A DNA stretch of 64,000 nucleotides, taken from Pseudomonas saudiphocaensis. GTDB lineage: Bacteria; Pseudomonadota; Gammaproteobacteria; Pseudomonadales; Pseudomonadaceae. The DNA is taken from contig NZ_CCSF01000001.1 of assembly GCF_000756775.1 (NCBI RefSeq), positions 1,488,001 to 1,552,000 of the forward strand, in the 5' to 3' direction. Position 1 is the stretch's first letter, and the number at the start of each line of letters is the position of its first letter. A model generated the notes under the pieces. It was not told the DNA's origin, did not search any database, and saw nothing but the letters and a program-made list of their open reading frames with translations. Shown in pieces: positions 33,935 to 42,866 of the stretch. Both the position numbers and the translations under genes were made by a program.

Positions 33935-36079
33935 ATGTCCCTCAACGCATTATCAGGCTCTCGAAAGAGCCTGCTCGGCGCTATCACCCTGAGCGCATTG
34001 TTCGGGTTCGCCAGCCTCGCCCCGATGAGTACGACCGCAGCAGCCGCTCAAACGGCAGCAAGTACGCAGCACGCGGCTCAGCTCAATAACTTCACCAGCA
34101 ACGACTGGAACAAGGGTACCTGGCGCGCCTCGCCTGGGGTGTCCATCCCCGCTACTGCGGCAAACAAGGCAGCGTTCAAGAAAGACGGCAAGATCCGGCT
34201 GGGCGACGGGCAAATTCGCACCATCAAGGCCATCTATTTTTCCGGCGCGCACATGAGCCTCATGCTCGACGGTGCACAGCTCAACGCCAACAGCGTAGGG
34301 CATCCGAAGAGCGTCACTGCGCTGGCTTCCGCAGCTACGCCAGCCCCGAGCCAGCCGGCACCCGCTCCGACACCGGGCAATAACAATGGCGCCCATAGCA
34401 GCGCCATCAACGACTACACCAACAACGACTGGATCAAGGGCGTGTGGCGCAAGTCCGCCGGTTTCTCGCTGCCCACCACAGCAGCCAACCGCGACGTGTT
34501 CAAGCCCGGCGCCTCGGTCCGCCTGGCCGACGGCCAGGTTCGCACCGTCACGGCGATCTATATCTCCGGCAACAACATGAGCGTGATGCTCAACGGTGCC
34601 ACCATCGGCGCCAACCTGGGCCATCCCAACAAGCTGTTTGCCGCCACCGCTACTACGCAGCCGAGCACGCCAACCACTCCAAGCACACCGGCACCGGCAC
34701 CTGCGCCAACCAAGCCAGCGCCTACTCCTACGCCCGCTCCTAATCCGACACCTACTCCTGCACCTGTAGCGGATTCGGGCCAGACGGTTACCCTGAACGC
34801 CTTTAACGGCAAGGACTTCACCGGTGGTATCTACCTCACCTCACCGGGCTTTTCCGTCAAGGACACTCCGGCCAACCAGGCCGCCTTCCACAAGGGCGCT
34901 AAAGTCAGGTTCGCTGACGGCCAGATTCGTACCGTAAAAGTCGTATACCGCTCCGGCGGTAACATGACGGTTCTGGTAGACGGCGGCGCCATTGACGGCA
35001 AGGCCGTGGGCTACCCGCGCACCATTTCGGTGAGCAGCACCGGCTTCAGCCAGCCGCGTCCCGGTAACGGCTCGCCTTCGCAGGGCGGCTCCACGGGAGG
35101 CACCCCGATCAATCTGGTGGGCGTCAATCTTGCGGGTGCCGAATTCAGCGCCGGCAACAGCGCCAGCGACAGCCTGCCCGGGCGCTACCTGATCCATTAC
35201 ATCTATCCGGGCGAAGCCGACTTCAAGCGTTATGCCGACCTGGGCATGAAGCTGGTTCGCCTGCCCTTCCGTTGGGAGCGCATCCAGCCCAAGCTGAACA
35301 CCGAGTTGAACGCAGCTGAGCTGGGCCGGCTGATGACCACCCTGGATCATGCGCGCAAGCACAACGTCCAGGTGATACTGGATATGCACAACTACTACCG
35401 CTACTACGGCAAGCTGATCGCTTCGAACGATGTCCCGATCAGCACCTTTGCCGACAGCTGGCGGCGTATCGCCCAGAAGGTAGCCAACCACCCTGCAGTT
35501 TACGGCTACGGCCTGATGAACGAACCGCACTCCACCAACGGCAAATGGCCCGAGGCGGCACTGGCTGCATCCAAGGCCATCCGCGAGATCGATCGCACAC
35601 GCTGGATTTATGTCGCCGGGGATCGCTGGTCGAGCGCCTATCACTGGCCTTCGTACAACACCCGCCTGGTCAATGATCCCTGGATGCGCGACCCGAAGAA
35701 CAACCTGGTGTATGAGGCACACCTGTATCTGGATCACGACTTCTCCGGTAGCTACGCCAACCGCAACGCCGTTTACGACCCGATGACAGGTGTCAACCGC
35801 GCCAAGCCCTTTGTCGAATGGCTACGCAAGCACGGGCTGCGGGGCTTTATCGGCGAGCACGGCGCACCGGACTATTCACCGTCGGCAATCGTCGCCACCG
35901 ACAACCTGCTGAAGTACCTGGGCGATAACTGCATCCCCAGTACCTACTGGGCAGCAGGCCCCTGGTGGGGCGAGTACGCACTGTCGCTGGATGTAAAAAG
36001 CGGCAAGCCACGCCCGCAGCTGCCAATGCTGCGCAAGCACACGGGCAACACTTCCTGCACCAGCATCGGGCCGTTCTAG
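33935..36079 (+). CDS. Secreted GH5 glycoside hydrolase with three N-terminal repeats
   Basis: 714 residues. A signal peptide (about 1-40) is followed by three related modules of about 75-80 residues (about 48-128, 157-235, 287-366), separated by Pro/Thr/Ala-rich linkers such as TPSTPAPAPAP. Each module contains a Trp/Phe-rich start, a DGQ-R-T strand (GDGQIRTI, ADGQVRTV, ADGQIRTV) and a closing L-x-G. The catalytic domain (about 392-714) is a GH5 barrel with acid/base Glu530 in GLMNEPH and nucleophile Glu641 in FIGEHGAP, and HNYYRYYG in between. It should hydrolyse a beta-glucan, perhaps the cell's own cellulose-like exopolysaccharide. The frame extends to TTG 33908, but ATG 33935, with CCGGAG upstream, starts the signal peptide. 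Confidence 0.88.
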   Translation: MSLNALSGSRKSLLGAITLSALFGFASLAPMSTTAAAAQTAASTQHAAQLNNFTSNDWNKGTWRASPGVSIPATAANKAAFKKDGKIRLGDGQIRTIKAIYFSGAHMSLMLDGAQLNANSVGHPKSVTALASAATPAPSQPAPAPTPGNNNGAHSSAINDYTNNDWIKGVWRKSAGFSLPTTAANRDVFKPGASVRLADGQVRTVTAIYISGNNMSVMLNGATIGANLGHPNKLFAATATTQPSTPTTPSTPAPAPAPTKPAPTPTPAPNPTPTPAPVADSGQTVTLNAFNGKDFTGGIYLTSPGFSVKDTPANQAAFHKGAKVRFADGQIRTVKVVYRSGGNMTVLVDGGAIDGKAVGYPRTISVSSTGFSQPRPGNGSPSQGGSTGGTPINLVGVNLAGAEFSAGNSASDSLPGRYLIHYIYPGEADFKRYADLGMKLVRLPFRWERIQPKLNTELNAAELGRLMTTLDHARKHNVQVILDMHNYYRYYGKLIASNDVPISTFADSWRRIAQKVANHPAVYGYGLMNEPHSTNGKWPEAALAASKAIREIDRTRWIYVAGDRWSSAYHWPSYNTRLVNDPWMRDPKNNLVYEAHLYLDHDFSGSYANRNAVYDPMTGVNRAKPFVEWLRKHGLRGFIGEHGAPDYSPSAIVATDNLLKYLGDNCIPSTYWAAGPWWGEYALSLDVKSGKPRPQLPMLRKHTGNTSCTSIGPF

Positions 36080-36089
36080 CCGTCCCTGC

Positions 36090-36120
36090 ATCGCCCCGCA
36101 TTGCGCGGGGCGATTTGCTT
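36090..36120 (+). terminator. Terminator of the GH5 gene
   Basis: 10-bp stem ATCGCCCCGC / GCGGGGCGAT with a 5-base loop, followed by TTGCTT; 10 bases after the stop. Confidence 0.8.
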
Positions 36121-36142
36121 AAAGCCTCCCTGCCCAGACCAC

Positions 36143-36225
36143 GGCAGGAGCAGACTTGTCCGAGAGCTCTGCTTTTGGGCTCAGGCATGAAGCCAGCATC
36201 ACAAGCTCGCGGCCAAGTCCGCGCC
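36143..36225. repeat. Degenerate REP-type doublet
   Basis: GGCAGGAGCAGACTTGTCCG (from 36143) and, inverted, CTCGCGGCCAAGTCCGCGCC (ending 36225) resemble the common Pseudomonas element with core GGAGCGGACTTGTCCGCGA, with several changes. It lies between the GH5 terminator and the next gene end. Confidence 0.5.
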
Positions 36226-36259
36226 AAAAACGGTTGCCTCGTTTGAGGGAGGACCGGAC

Positions 36260-36622
36260 TCAGCGCCCCAGCTCGTCGAAGACTTCCGGTACCAGAGCGG
36301 TCTGGCCCTTTTCGTCGAGACGTGAGGTGGCTGTCTCATCTTCCAACATTGCCAGCAGCCGCTGGCCACGCTCGGTCAGGACGAAGTTCTCTCCATTGCC
36401 GCCCTGCTCCTCGGGCCGCGACTCCAGAAACCCGCCCTCGTAGAGCAAGCTCTCATAGTTCTGCGCATCGGCCTTGAGGGAGTCGAGGTTGGGCATCGTC
36501 TGGCCACTATCCTCCAGCGCAACCGCATGTTCCTCAGCGTACTGACGCGGCGTAAAAGGCTCCGCGCCGGGTTTCTGCGCTTCGCGAAGCAGTCGCAGCA
36601 TCAGGCTCCAGTTGTAAGTCAT
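36260..36622 (-). CDS. Hypothetical protein, possibly winged-helix
   Basis: 120 residues, cytosolic. The sequence MTYNWSLMLRLLREA... with a central helical stretch (NLDSLKADAQNYESLLYEGGFLE) and a later NFVLTERGQRLLAML segment reads like a winged-helix fold similar to DUF2513 proteins, but no family is certain. ATG 36622 is preferred because GGGAGA lies 6 bases upstream; the ATG two codons earlier (36628) is too close to it. Single gene, convergent with the GH5 unit. Confidence 0.6.
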   Translation of the reverse strand: MTYNWSLMLRLLREAQKPGAEPFTPRQYAEEHAVALEDSGQTMPNLDSLKADAQNYESLLYEGGFLESRPEEQGGNGENFVLTERGQRLLAMLEDETATSRLDEKGQTALVPEVFDELGR

Positions 36623-36772
36623 GAGCATTCTCCCGTTGCATGCCACCGCTCAAGGGCAGCGGCTCTGTCATAGGGACCCTGCCAAGGCCAGCCTGGTTCG
36701 ATCACCACGGGCTGAACCAAAACGCCGTCCGGATGCTCAACCGTACGAATGTAAGGTCAACGGAGCGCCGCC

Positions 36773-37066
36773 ATGAAATACCTGATGATTCCCCTCGCCG
36801 CCGCCCTGCTGGCAAGCCAGCCGGCATTTGCCCAGTGCACCACGGACATGATCAATGCCAAGGCGGAAGAACTGGCCGAACGCGTAAGCCAGCTGACCGA
36901 GCGCAACCCTGAGCGGGCCGCCGAAATCAACGAGGAATTAAAGGAGATGGAAGTAAAGCGGACTACAGACGAGCTGGGCGATGAGTGCCAGGCGTATGAG
37001 CGGCGCCTGCAGCATATTGAGCAGGCTGAAAAGGACGCGGATATTCCGCCGGCCAAGGAGCGCTGA
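36773..37066 (+). CDS. Small secreted protein with coiled-coil
   Basis: 97 residues. A clear signal peptide (MKYLMIPLAAALLASQPAFA, cleavage after AFA) precedes a mature part of about 77 residues rich in Glu, with heptad-like spacing (KAEELAERVSQLTERNPERAAEINEE is helical) and two Cys that may pair (CTTDM near the mature start and DECQAYER). No known domain. Preceded by GGTCAACGGAG before ATG 36773. Probably a periplasmic helical protein of unknown role. Confidence 0.65.
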   Translation: MKYLMIPLAAALLASQPAFAQCTTDMINAKAEELAERVSQLTERNPERAAEINEELKEMEVKRTTDELGDECQAYERRLQHIEQAEKDADIPPAKER

Positions 37067-37077
37067 ACCTACGCGTC

Positions 37078-37110
37078 TTGGAGCGAGGCGTAGAGCGCAT
37101 CTCGCTCCAA
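37078..37110. repeat. 10-bp inverted repeat downstream of the small secreted protein
   Basis: TTGGAGCGAG and CTCGCTCCAA around 13 bases, of which the inner GCG/CGC can pair too. Starts 12 bases after the gene stop; no T tract, so a transcript-end hairpin or repeat element rather than a clear terminator. Confidence 0.55.
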
Positions 37111-37259
37111 CGATCTACCGGTCAACCGAACGATGGGCATTGGGTTCGAGGGTGAACAGGCGCTCGTTGAAATAGGCCAGCAACAACAGCTGGTCAATAT
37201 TGCCTGCAGGCTACCGGCCCAACGTGCCTTCTGCGCATCCGGGGCCGAGCTGAAGTCAT

Positions 37260-37289
37260 GGTGGATATAAAAAGCGATATCCACCCTAC
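37260..37289 (-). repeat. GTAGGGTGGA-family palindrome, single unit
   Basis: On the minus strand GTAGGGTGGATAT, a CG-T-rich loop, then ATATCCACC. Same head as the units in hrpA (15623-15699) and at 56429-56514. The surrounding 37067-37412 has no gene; 37300-37380 contains loosely REP-like sequence. Confidence 0.75.
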
Positions 37290-37412
37290 ACCTTCCTGCC
37301 CGAAGCCAAACCCCTTCGTAGAGCCGCGCCCTCTCGGCGAAGCATCTGCCTGCCGGCAGAGCTTTTGCGCCGCGAGAGACACTCGCCAGAGCAGCTGCAG
37401 AGCAACGGCCTG

Positions 37413-38756
37413 TTATTGAGCGTCGGGCTTCTTGCGCTTCAACGGCGCCATGCCGTCGCTGCTGACTACCTGCGAAGCCGGCGCTTCGCGCTTGGCATTT
37501 CTCGGCCGTTTGGCGGTCGGCTTGGACGATTTGGCTTTTTTGTCCCCGGCCTTTTTCTTGTCTTCCTTTTTCTTCTTGGTACCGGCGGCCTTTCCCGACG
37601 CCTTGAGGTTCTTCGGGCCCATGTAGCTGCCCTTCAGCCCCTTGATCACGCGATGTTCGAAGCGCTGCTTGAGGTAGCGTTCGATGCTCGACATCAGGTT
37701 CCAGTCGTTGTGGCAGATCAGCGAGATCGCCAGCCCGTCGGCGCCGGCACGGCCGGTGCGACCGATACGGTGCACGTATTCGTCGCCGGAGCGCGGCATG
37801 TCGAAGTTGATCACCAGATCCAGCCCTTCGATATCCAATCCGCGCGCGGCCACGTCGGTGGCCACCAGCACCTTCATCCCGCCTTCCTTGACGCGGTCGA
37901 TGGCCAGCTTGCGGTCCTTCTGATCCTTTTCACCATGCAGCACGTAGGCCTTCACACCTTCGGCCACGAGCCGCCCGTAGAGGCGATCGGCCTGGGCGCG
38001 GGTGTTGGTGAAAACCACCGCTTTCTTGTAGGTCTCGTTGGCCAGCAGCCAGTGCACCAGCTTCTCTTTATGTTCGATGCTCTCAGCGGTGATGATCTGC
38101 TGCCGGGTACCCTCGTTCAGCTCGCTGACGCGATTGAGCTGCAGGTGCAGCGGATCGCGCAATACGCTGGCGGTCATCTCGCGCAAAGCGGCGCCACCGC
38201 TGGTAGCGGAGAACAGCAGGGTCTGCTGGCGCTTGTCGCACTCGTTCACCAGGCGCTGCACGTCATCGGCAAAGCCCATGTCGAGCATGCGGTCGGCTTC
38301 ATCGAGGATCAGCAGCTCGACATCCTTGAGGATCAGGTTGCCGGCATTGAGGTGTTCGATCATTCGCCCCGGCGTGCCGATCAGGATGTCCGGCACCTTG
38401 CGCATGATTGCTGCCTGGACCTTGAAGTCCTCACCGCCGGTGATGATCGCCGACTTGATAAAGGTGAACTGCGAAAAACGCTCGACCTCCTTGAGCGTCT
38501 GCTGGGCCAATTCACGGGTCGGCAGCAGGATCAGCGCACGAACATCGGTGCGCACCACGGCATCGCCAATCAGACGGTTGAGCATTGGCAGTACGAAAGC
38601 CGCGGTCTTGCCGCTGCCGGTCTGCGCGGTCACCCGCAGGTCGCGCCCCTCGAGCGCAGGAGGAATGGCCGCAGCCTGCACCGGGGTCGGCTCGACGAAT
38701 TTGAGTTCGGCGACTGCCTTGAGCAGGCGTTCGTGCAGGGCGAATTGGTCAAACAA
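37413..38756 (-). CDS. DEAD-box ATP-dependent RNA helicase
   Basis: 447 residues. Q motif (FVEPTPVQAAAIPPAL), motif I AQTGSGKT, motif II LDEADRMLDMGF, motif III SATS (here SATSGG), and lobe 2 with ATDVAARGLDIEGL and YVHRIGRTGRAG. After about residue 375 the tail is very basic and low complexity (KKKKEDKKKAGDKKAKSS), probably an RNA-binding extension. Resembles SrmB/RhlE-type helicases used in ribosome assembly and RNA decay, especially in the cold. The exact subfamily is uncertain, so no symbol is given. Transcribed alone on the minus strand. Confidence 0.93.
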   Translation of the reverse strand: MFDQFALHERLLKAVAELKFVEPTPVQAAAIPPALEGRDLRVTAQTGSGKTAAFVLPMLNRLIGDAVVRTDVRALILLPTRELAQQTLKEVERFSQFTFIKSAIITGGEDFKVQAAIMRKVPDILIGTPGRMIEHLNAGNLILKDVELLILDEADRMLDMGFADDVQRLVNECDKRQQTLLFSATSGGAALREMTASVLRDPLHLQLNRVSELNEGTRQQIITAESIEHKEKLVHWLLANETYKKAVVFTNTRAQADRLYGRLVAEGVKAYVLHGEKDQKDRKLAIDRVKEGGMKVLVATDVAARGLDIEGLDLVINFDMPRSGDEYVHRIGRTGRAGADGLAISLICHNDWNLMSSIERYLKQRFEHRVIKGLKGSYMGPKNLKASGKAAGTKKKKEDKKKAGDKKAKSSKPTAKRPRNAKREAPASQVVSSDGMAPLKRKKPDAQ

Positions 38757-39016
38757 GGGGCATTACCTCAGGCAAGTCTGGAAACAGGTGGAAAAAACGC
38801 TGCATAGATTAACCCGTCTGCCTCGCAAAGGCGCGTCGTCATTGCCGTTCGCAGCGCAGCAGCCAGCACCGCTGCGGTATTACCCCGCATCGGCGCCGCA
38901 TCTCGGCAAGAGCCTTCCTGCCGTAGAGCCGAATTCCTTCGGCTATTGATTCGCGGAAGACCAGCAAGCTTGCTGTACGGGTGCTTCAACGACCTTGGCC
39001 GGCTGCCTTCAAACGA

Positions 39017-39337
39017 TCATTGCGGCTCGCAGTCGAGCTGAATGCGCAGGCGGATCACGTCACGCTTGAACTTGGCGGTCAGCGCCTTCTGCTCGCCGGC
39101 CTGCAACGTGGTGCGACGGCTGCGGGGCGCCTCGGGACCGTTGCGGAACACGGCTTTGCAATCCACCGGCGCAGCGCCGAGATTGTGCAGGTGCAGCGCG
39201 GCCATATCACGGTCGATGGACGAGGCATTGGCCAGGACCTCGGTGCCGTTGAGCTGCTGCTGAATGTCCACCGGATAGCTGACGGCCAGGACACTCAGTG
39301 GGATGATGGCCAGCACAGCCAGGCAGATTCTTTTCAT
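39017..39337 (-). CDS. Small secreted protein of unknown function
   Basis: 106 residues with a signal peptide (MKRICLAVLAIIPLSVLA). The mature part is predicted beta-rich (VDIQQQLNGTEVLANASS..., VDCKAVFRNGPE) with Cys in DCKAV and at the end LDCEPQ, which may form a disulfide. I recognise it as a conserved Pseudomonas periplasmic protein type without known function. It is divergent from the LysR gene at 39403, 65 bases away, so the two may share regulation. Confidence 0.65.
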   Translation of the reverse strand: MKRICLAVLAIIPLSVLAVSYPVDIQQQLNGTEVLANASSIDRDMAALHLHNLGAAPVDCKAVFRNGPEAPRSRRTTLQAGEQKALTAKFKRDVIRLRIQLDCEPQ

Positions 39338-39402
39338 GGTAAGCAGCTCCTCATTCAGGCGGATGCCAGCCTACCAGACAGAAGCAGAAGGAAAACAACG
39401 GA

Positions 39403-40347
39403 ATGAAAGCGCCTCGTGTAACCCTCGATCAGTGGCGAACCCTGCAGGCAGTGATCGACCACGGGGGCTTCGCCCAGGCCGCCGAAGTCCTGCATCGCTC
39501 GCAATCCTCGGTCAGCTACACCGTCGCGCGCATGCAGGAGCAGCTCGGCATTCCGCTGTTGCGCATCGACGGACGCAAGGCGGTACTCACCGAAGCCGGC
39601 GAGGTGCTGTTGCGCCGCTCCCGGCAATTGGTCAGCCAGGCCAGTCAGCTGGAGGATCTGGCCCATCACATGGAACAGGGTTGGGAGGCCGAGGTACGCC
39701 TGGTGGTAGATGCCGCCTACCCCAACGCTCCGCTGCTTCGAGCACTGAAGGAATTCATGCCTTGCAGCCGCGGCTGTCGGGTGCGACTGCGCGAGGAAGT
39801 GCTTTCGGGCGTTGAGGAGGTACTCAAGGATGGCACCGCAGACCTGGCCATCACTGCACTGGAGATCAACGGCTACCTTGGTACTGAACTGAGCACCGTC
39901 GAGTTCATTGCCGTGGCCCATGCGGAGCACCCTTTACACCAGATGCAGCGCAAGCTCAGCGTGCAGGATCTGCAGGGTCAGATGCAGGTAGTGGTGCGCG
40001 ACTCCGGACAGCGTCAACCTCGTGACGCAGGCTGGCTGGGGGCCGAGCAGCGCTGGACCGTCGGCAGCCTGGCCACTTCGGTGGCCTTCGTCAGCAGCGG
40101 GCTGGGCTTCGCCTGGCTGCCGCGGCACATGATCATGCGCGAACTCGCGGACGGCCTGCTGGTACCGCTGCCCTTGATCCAGGGCAGCACCCGGCGCCCG
40201 TTTTTCTCCCTGTACACCAACCCCGACAAACCGCTCGGGCCGGCGACGCAGATTCTCATCGAGCTGATCAAGACGTACGATGCGCAATCACAATCTGCGC
40301 CGGACCGCCTGAACTTGGTTTCCAAACCCACTAGGACTACACCATGA
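39403..40347 (+). CDS. LysR-type transcriptional regulator
   Basis: 314 residues. N-terminal winged helix-turn-helix ([20 protein letters not shown], then [17 protein letters not shown]) followed by a LysR substrate-binding domain (about 95-295). The effector is unknown. It is divergent from the small secreted protein gene and overlaps ppiA by ATGA at its end, so it is likely transcribed with ppiA. Start ATG 39403 gives the usual N-terminus. Confidence 0.9.
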   Translation: MKAPRVTLDQWRTLQAVIDHGGFAQAAEVLHRSQSSVSYTVARMQEQLGIPLLRIDGRKAVLTEAGEVLLRRSRQLVSQASQLEDLAHHMEQGWEAEVRLVVDAAYPNAPLLRALKEFMPCSRGCRVRLREEVLSGVEEVLKDGTADLAITALEINGYLGTELSTVEFIAVAHAEHPLHQMQRKLSVQDLQGQMQVVVRDSGQRQPRDAGWLGAEQRWTVGSLATSVAFVSSGLGFAWLPRHMIMRELADGLLVPLPLIQGSTRRPFFSLYTNPDKPLGPATQILIELIKTYDAQSQSAPDRLNLVSKPTRTTP

Positions 40348-40895
40348 AACGACTCGTACTTGCCGCCTGCTCATTGCTGCTCGCCGGAAATCTGCTCGCC
40401 GCGGATAACCCGCACGTATTGCTGAACACCAGCATGGGCGAAATTGAAATCGAGCTGGAGGCTGAAAAAGCGCCAATCAGCGTGAAGAACTTCCTTGAGT
40501 ATGTAGAAAGCGGCTTCTACGACGGCACGGTATTCCACCGCGTGATTCCTGGTTTCATGATCCAGGGCGGCGGTTTCAACGACGGCCTGGGCCAGAAGCC
40601 CACCCGCGAGCCGATCAAGAACGAGGCCGACAATGGCCTGCACAACGTTCGCGGCACCCTGGCCATGGCCCGTACGCAGAACATCAATTCCGCCACCAGC
40701 CAGTTCTTCATCAACCACCGTGACAACGACTTCCTCGATCACGGTAGCCGTGACTTCGGCTATGCGGTATTCGGCAAGGTCGTACGCGGCATGGAGGTGG
40801 TCGACCAGATCGCCCAGGTGCCGACCGGTAATCGCAGCATGATGCAGAACGTGCCCCTGACACCGGTGAAGATCATCTCCGCGAAGAAGCTGTAA
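40344..40895 (+). CDS. ppiA: Periplasmic peptidyl-prolyl cis-trans isomerase, cyclophilin A type
   Basis: 183 residues, signal peptide [20 protein letters not shown], then the cyclophilin fold. The active-site Arg and neighbours are in [17 protein letters not shown]; the [11 protein letters not shown] segment is also typical. Accelerates prolyl isomerisation during folding of exported proteins. Overlaps the preceding LysR gene by four bases. Confidence 0.93.
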   Translation: MKRLVLAACSLLLAGNLLAADNPHVLLNTSMGEIEIELEAEKAPISVKNFLEYVESGFYDGTVFHRVIPGFMIQGGGFNDGLGQKPTREPIKNEADNGLHNVRGTLAMARTQNINSATSQFFINHRDNDFLDHGSRDFGYAVFGKVVRGMEVVDQIAQVPTGNRSMMQNVPLTPVKIISAKKL

Positions 40896-40960
40896 TTCCA
40901 CGGCATTGGCGCATGGGGCCACGTGCGCCAACACTACGAATCGCAACAGGAGGACGCGTA

Positions 40961-41374
40961 ATGACTGAACAGAATTACCTGAACACTCCCGAAGGCGAGG
41001 CAAAGCTGCTCCAGGACCTGCTCAGCGCCGAGCGCGCCGGCGCCCGGGTTGCCAGTGAAAGCCTGCAGCAATGCGACGATCCGAAAATGCAGGCCTTGCT
41101 GGAGCAGATTCGCCAGGGCGAAGTCGAAAGCTGCAAGCTGGTGCTCAATTGCCTCAAGCATCTGGGCATCGAACCGAACCGGGAAACCGGCGCCTTCTAC
41201 GGCAAGGCGATGGCCATCGAGTCGTTGGAAGAACGCCTGCCCTTTGTCGACAAGGGCCAGCAATGGGTTATCCGCAAACTGCGCGAATACCTGCCCGGCT
41301 GCGAAGATGAGCTGATTCGCGGCGAGCTGGAAAAGATGCTGCACATCCACGAAGTGAACAGCAAGGCGGCCTGA
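40961..41374 (+). CDS. DUF6306-type helical protein
   Basis: 137 residues starting MTEQNYLNTPEGEAKLLQDL; the frame is open from 40913, but ACAGGAGGA stands in front of ATG 40961. The protein is all-helical with Glu/His residues spaced like a ferritin-like four-helix bundle (LLSAERAGARVA, EVESCKLVLNCLKHLG, EKMLHIHEVN). It resembles the DUF6306 family, of unknown function; a metal-binding or stress role is only a guess. It follows ppiA by 65 bases and precedes a strong bidirectional terminator. Confidence 0.7.
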   Translation: MTEQNYLNTPEGEAKLLQDLLSAERAGARVASESLQQCDDPKMQALLEQIRQGEVESCKLVLNCLKHLGIEPNRETGAFYGKAMAIESLEERLPFVDKGQQWVIRKLREYLPGCEDELIRGELEKMLHIHEVNSKAA

Positions 41375-41377
41375 GGG

Positions 41378-41410
41378 CCAGGCAGGCGGCTCAGTCAGCC
41401 GCCTGCCTGG
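41378..41410. terminator. Bidirectional terminator between convergent genes
   Basis: 14-bp perfect stem (CCAGGCAGGCGGCT / AGCCGCCTGCCTGG) with a CAGTC loop, between the DUF6306-type gene and the MFS gene. No clear T tract on either side, so efficiency is uncertain. Confidence 0.7.
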
Positions 41411-41429
41411 TCATGTAGCCGACTGCCCC

Positions 41430-42755
41430 CTATTCGGCGCCCTGCGCCATGCCAGCAGTCATTCGTTTGGCGTCGTTCGCAAAGGTACGCGACGCGCAAA
41501 ACAGAAATATCATCGTAAGCAACAGCGTGGCCGGGATCAGGTACATGGCGTCATGCAGACCCACAGCCCGGAACGGCTCGCTCATCTGGCTGGCCCCGGC
41601 AGCTATCATTGCCGCCTGGGCAAAGTGGTCCGAAAGCAGCCCAACCACCACAGTGCCCAAACCACCGCCGAGCAGGTAGAGACCGGCGAAGAACAGGGCC
41701 ATGGCAGTAGCCCGCAAACGCGGCTCGACCACATCCTGAATCGCGGTGTAAACGCAGGTGTAGAAGTTGTAGGCAAACAGCCAACCGATACTGAACACCG
41801 CGATGAACAGGCCCACTGCGATCTGCCCGGCAAACAACGCATAGCCGGTACACAAGGTGGCCACCAGCATGCTGGCCGTGGCGAACAGCAGGCGACCGCG
41901 CTCGAAACGGGCATGGATGCGGTCGGCTACCCAGCCGCCCAGAGTCAGCCCGAACAGGCCTGTCACGCCGACGATAACCCCGGTCGCCAATGAGGCATCC
42001 ACCAGCGGCACGGCGAAATAGCGCATCAGCATCGGCACCATGAAGGCGTTGCAGGCATAGGTGGCAAAGTTGAACGCCAGGCCGGCCAGCACCAGCCACC
42101 AGAAGGTGCGTATCGCCAGCACCTTGCGTATCGGGTTCCTGACCGGTTCCTGGGAGACGCGCACCGCTTCTGCCGCGCCCCGTCCCGGCTCCTTGATCAT
42201 GAAAATGAATACCGCCAGGATCAGCCCCGGCACCGCTGCGATGAAGAAAGGTGCACGCCAGCTATCGAACAGCTGCACCATCCAGCCGATGGTAAAGAAG
42301 GCCAGCAGCAAACCGAACGGCAGACCGAGCATAAAGATGCCCATCGCCCGGGAGCGCTTGTGTGCCGGAAACAGGTCGCCGATCAGCGAGTTGGCAGCCG
42401 GTGCGTAGCTGGCTTCGCCGATACCGACGCCCATGCGCACCAGCAGAAAGCTCCAGAAGTTCCACGCCAGACCGTTCACCGCGGTCAGTCCACTCCACGC
42501 CGTGAGCCCCCAACCCATGATCTTGCGCCGCGAACCGGTGTCGGCCATGCGCCCCAGCGGCAGGCCGGCAATGGCATAGACGAGGGTGAAGGCCGTGCCG
42601 ATCAGGCCCAGCTGGAAGTCACTGAGATCCCATTCCAGACGCAGCGGCTCGTTGATGATCGCGGGAATGGTGCGGTCGAAGAAATTGAACAGGTTCGCCA
42701 GGAACAGCAGGAACAACACGCGCCAGGCGTTCGCGGCTTGGGAGGATTGCTGCAT
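41430..42755 (-). CDS. MFS transporter, spinster-like
   Basis: 441 residues, 12 predicted helices. The opening VLFLLFLANLFNFFDRTIPAI and motif A (GLPLGRMADTGSRRKIMGW) place it in the MFS group close to spinster-type carriers that transport sugar acids or lipids. Its location 111 bases behind hyi on the same strand suggests it imports the substrate of the glxR-hyi enzymes, such as a hydroxy-acid or glyoxylate precursor; this is inference. Confidence 0.85.
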   Translation of the reverse strand: MQQSSQAANAWRVLFLLFLANLFNFFDRTIPAIINEPLRLEWDLSDFQLGLIGTAFTLVYAIAGLPLGRMADTGSRRKIMGWGLTAWSGLTAVNGLAWNFWSFLLVRMGVGIGEASYAPAANSLIGDLFPAHKRSRAMGIFMLGLPFGLLLAFFTIGWMVQLFDSWRAPFFIAAVPGLILAVFIFMIKEPGRGAAEAVRVSQEPVRNPIRKVLAIRTFWWLVLAGLAFNFATYACNAFMVPMLMRYFAVPLVDASLATGVIVGVTGLFGLTLGGWVADRIHARFERGRLLFATASMLVATLCTGYALFAGQIAVGLFIAVFSIGWLFAYNFYTCVYTAIQDVVEPRLRATAMALFFAGLYLLGGGLGTVVVGLLSDHFAQAAMIAAGASQMSEPFRAVGLHDAMYLIPATLLLTMIFLFCASRTFANDAKRMTAGMAQGAE

Positions 42756-42866
42756 GACGTCGCTCTCGATTTATTGTTATTGGGTCGGTGTCGAGAGTGA
42801 CTCTAGAGGGCAGTTGCCGGGCTGTCTGTGACAATCAGCCCGGCTGATGCCGCGTAATGGCAGGTT

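Noticed and set aside
34660-34770. Repetitive bases in the GH5 gene as a possible CRISPR or microsatellite
   Set aside because: They encode Pro/Thr/Ala linkers in frame; no regular direct repeats with spacers.
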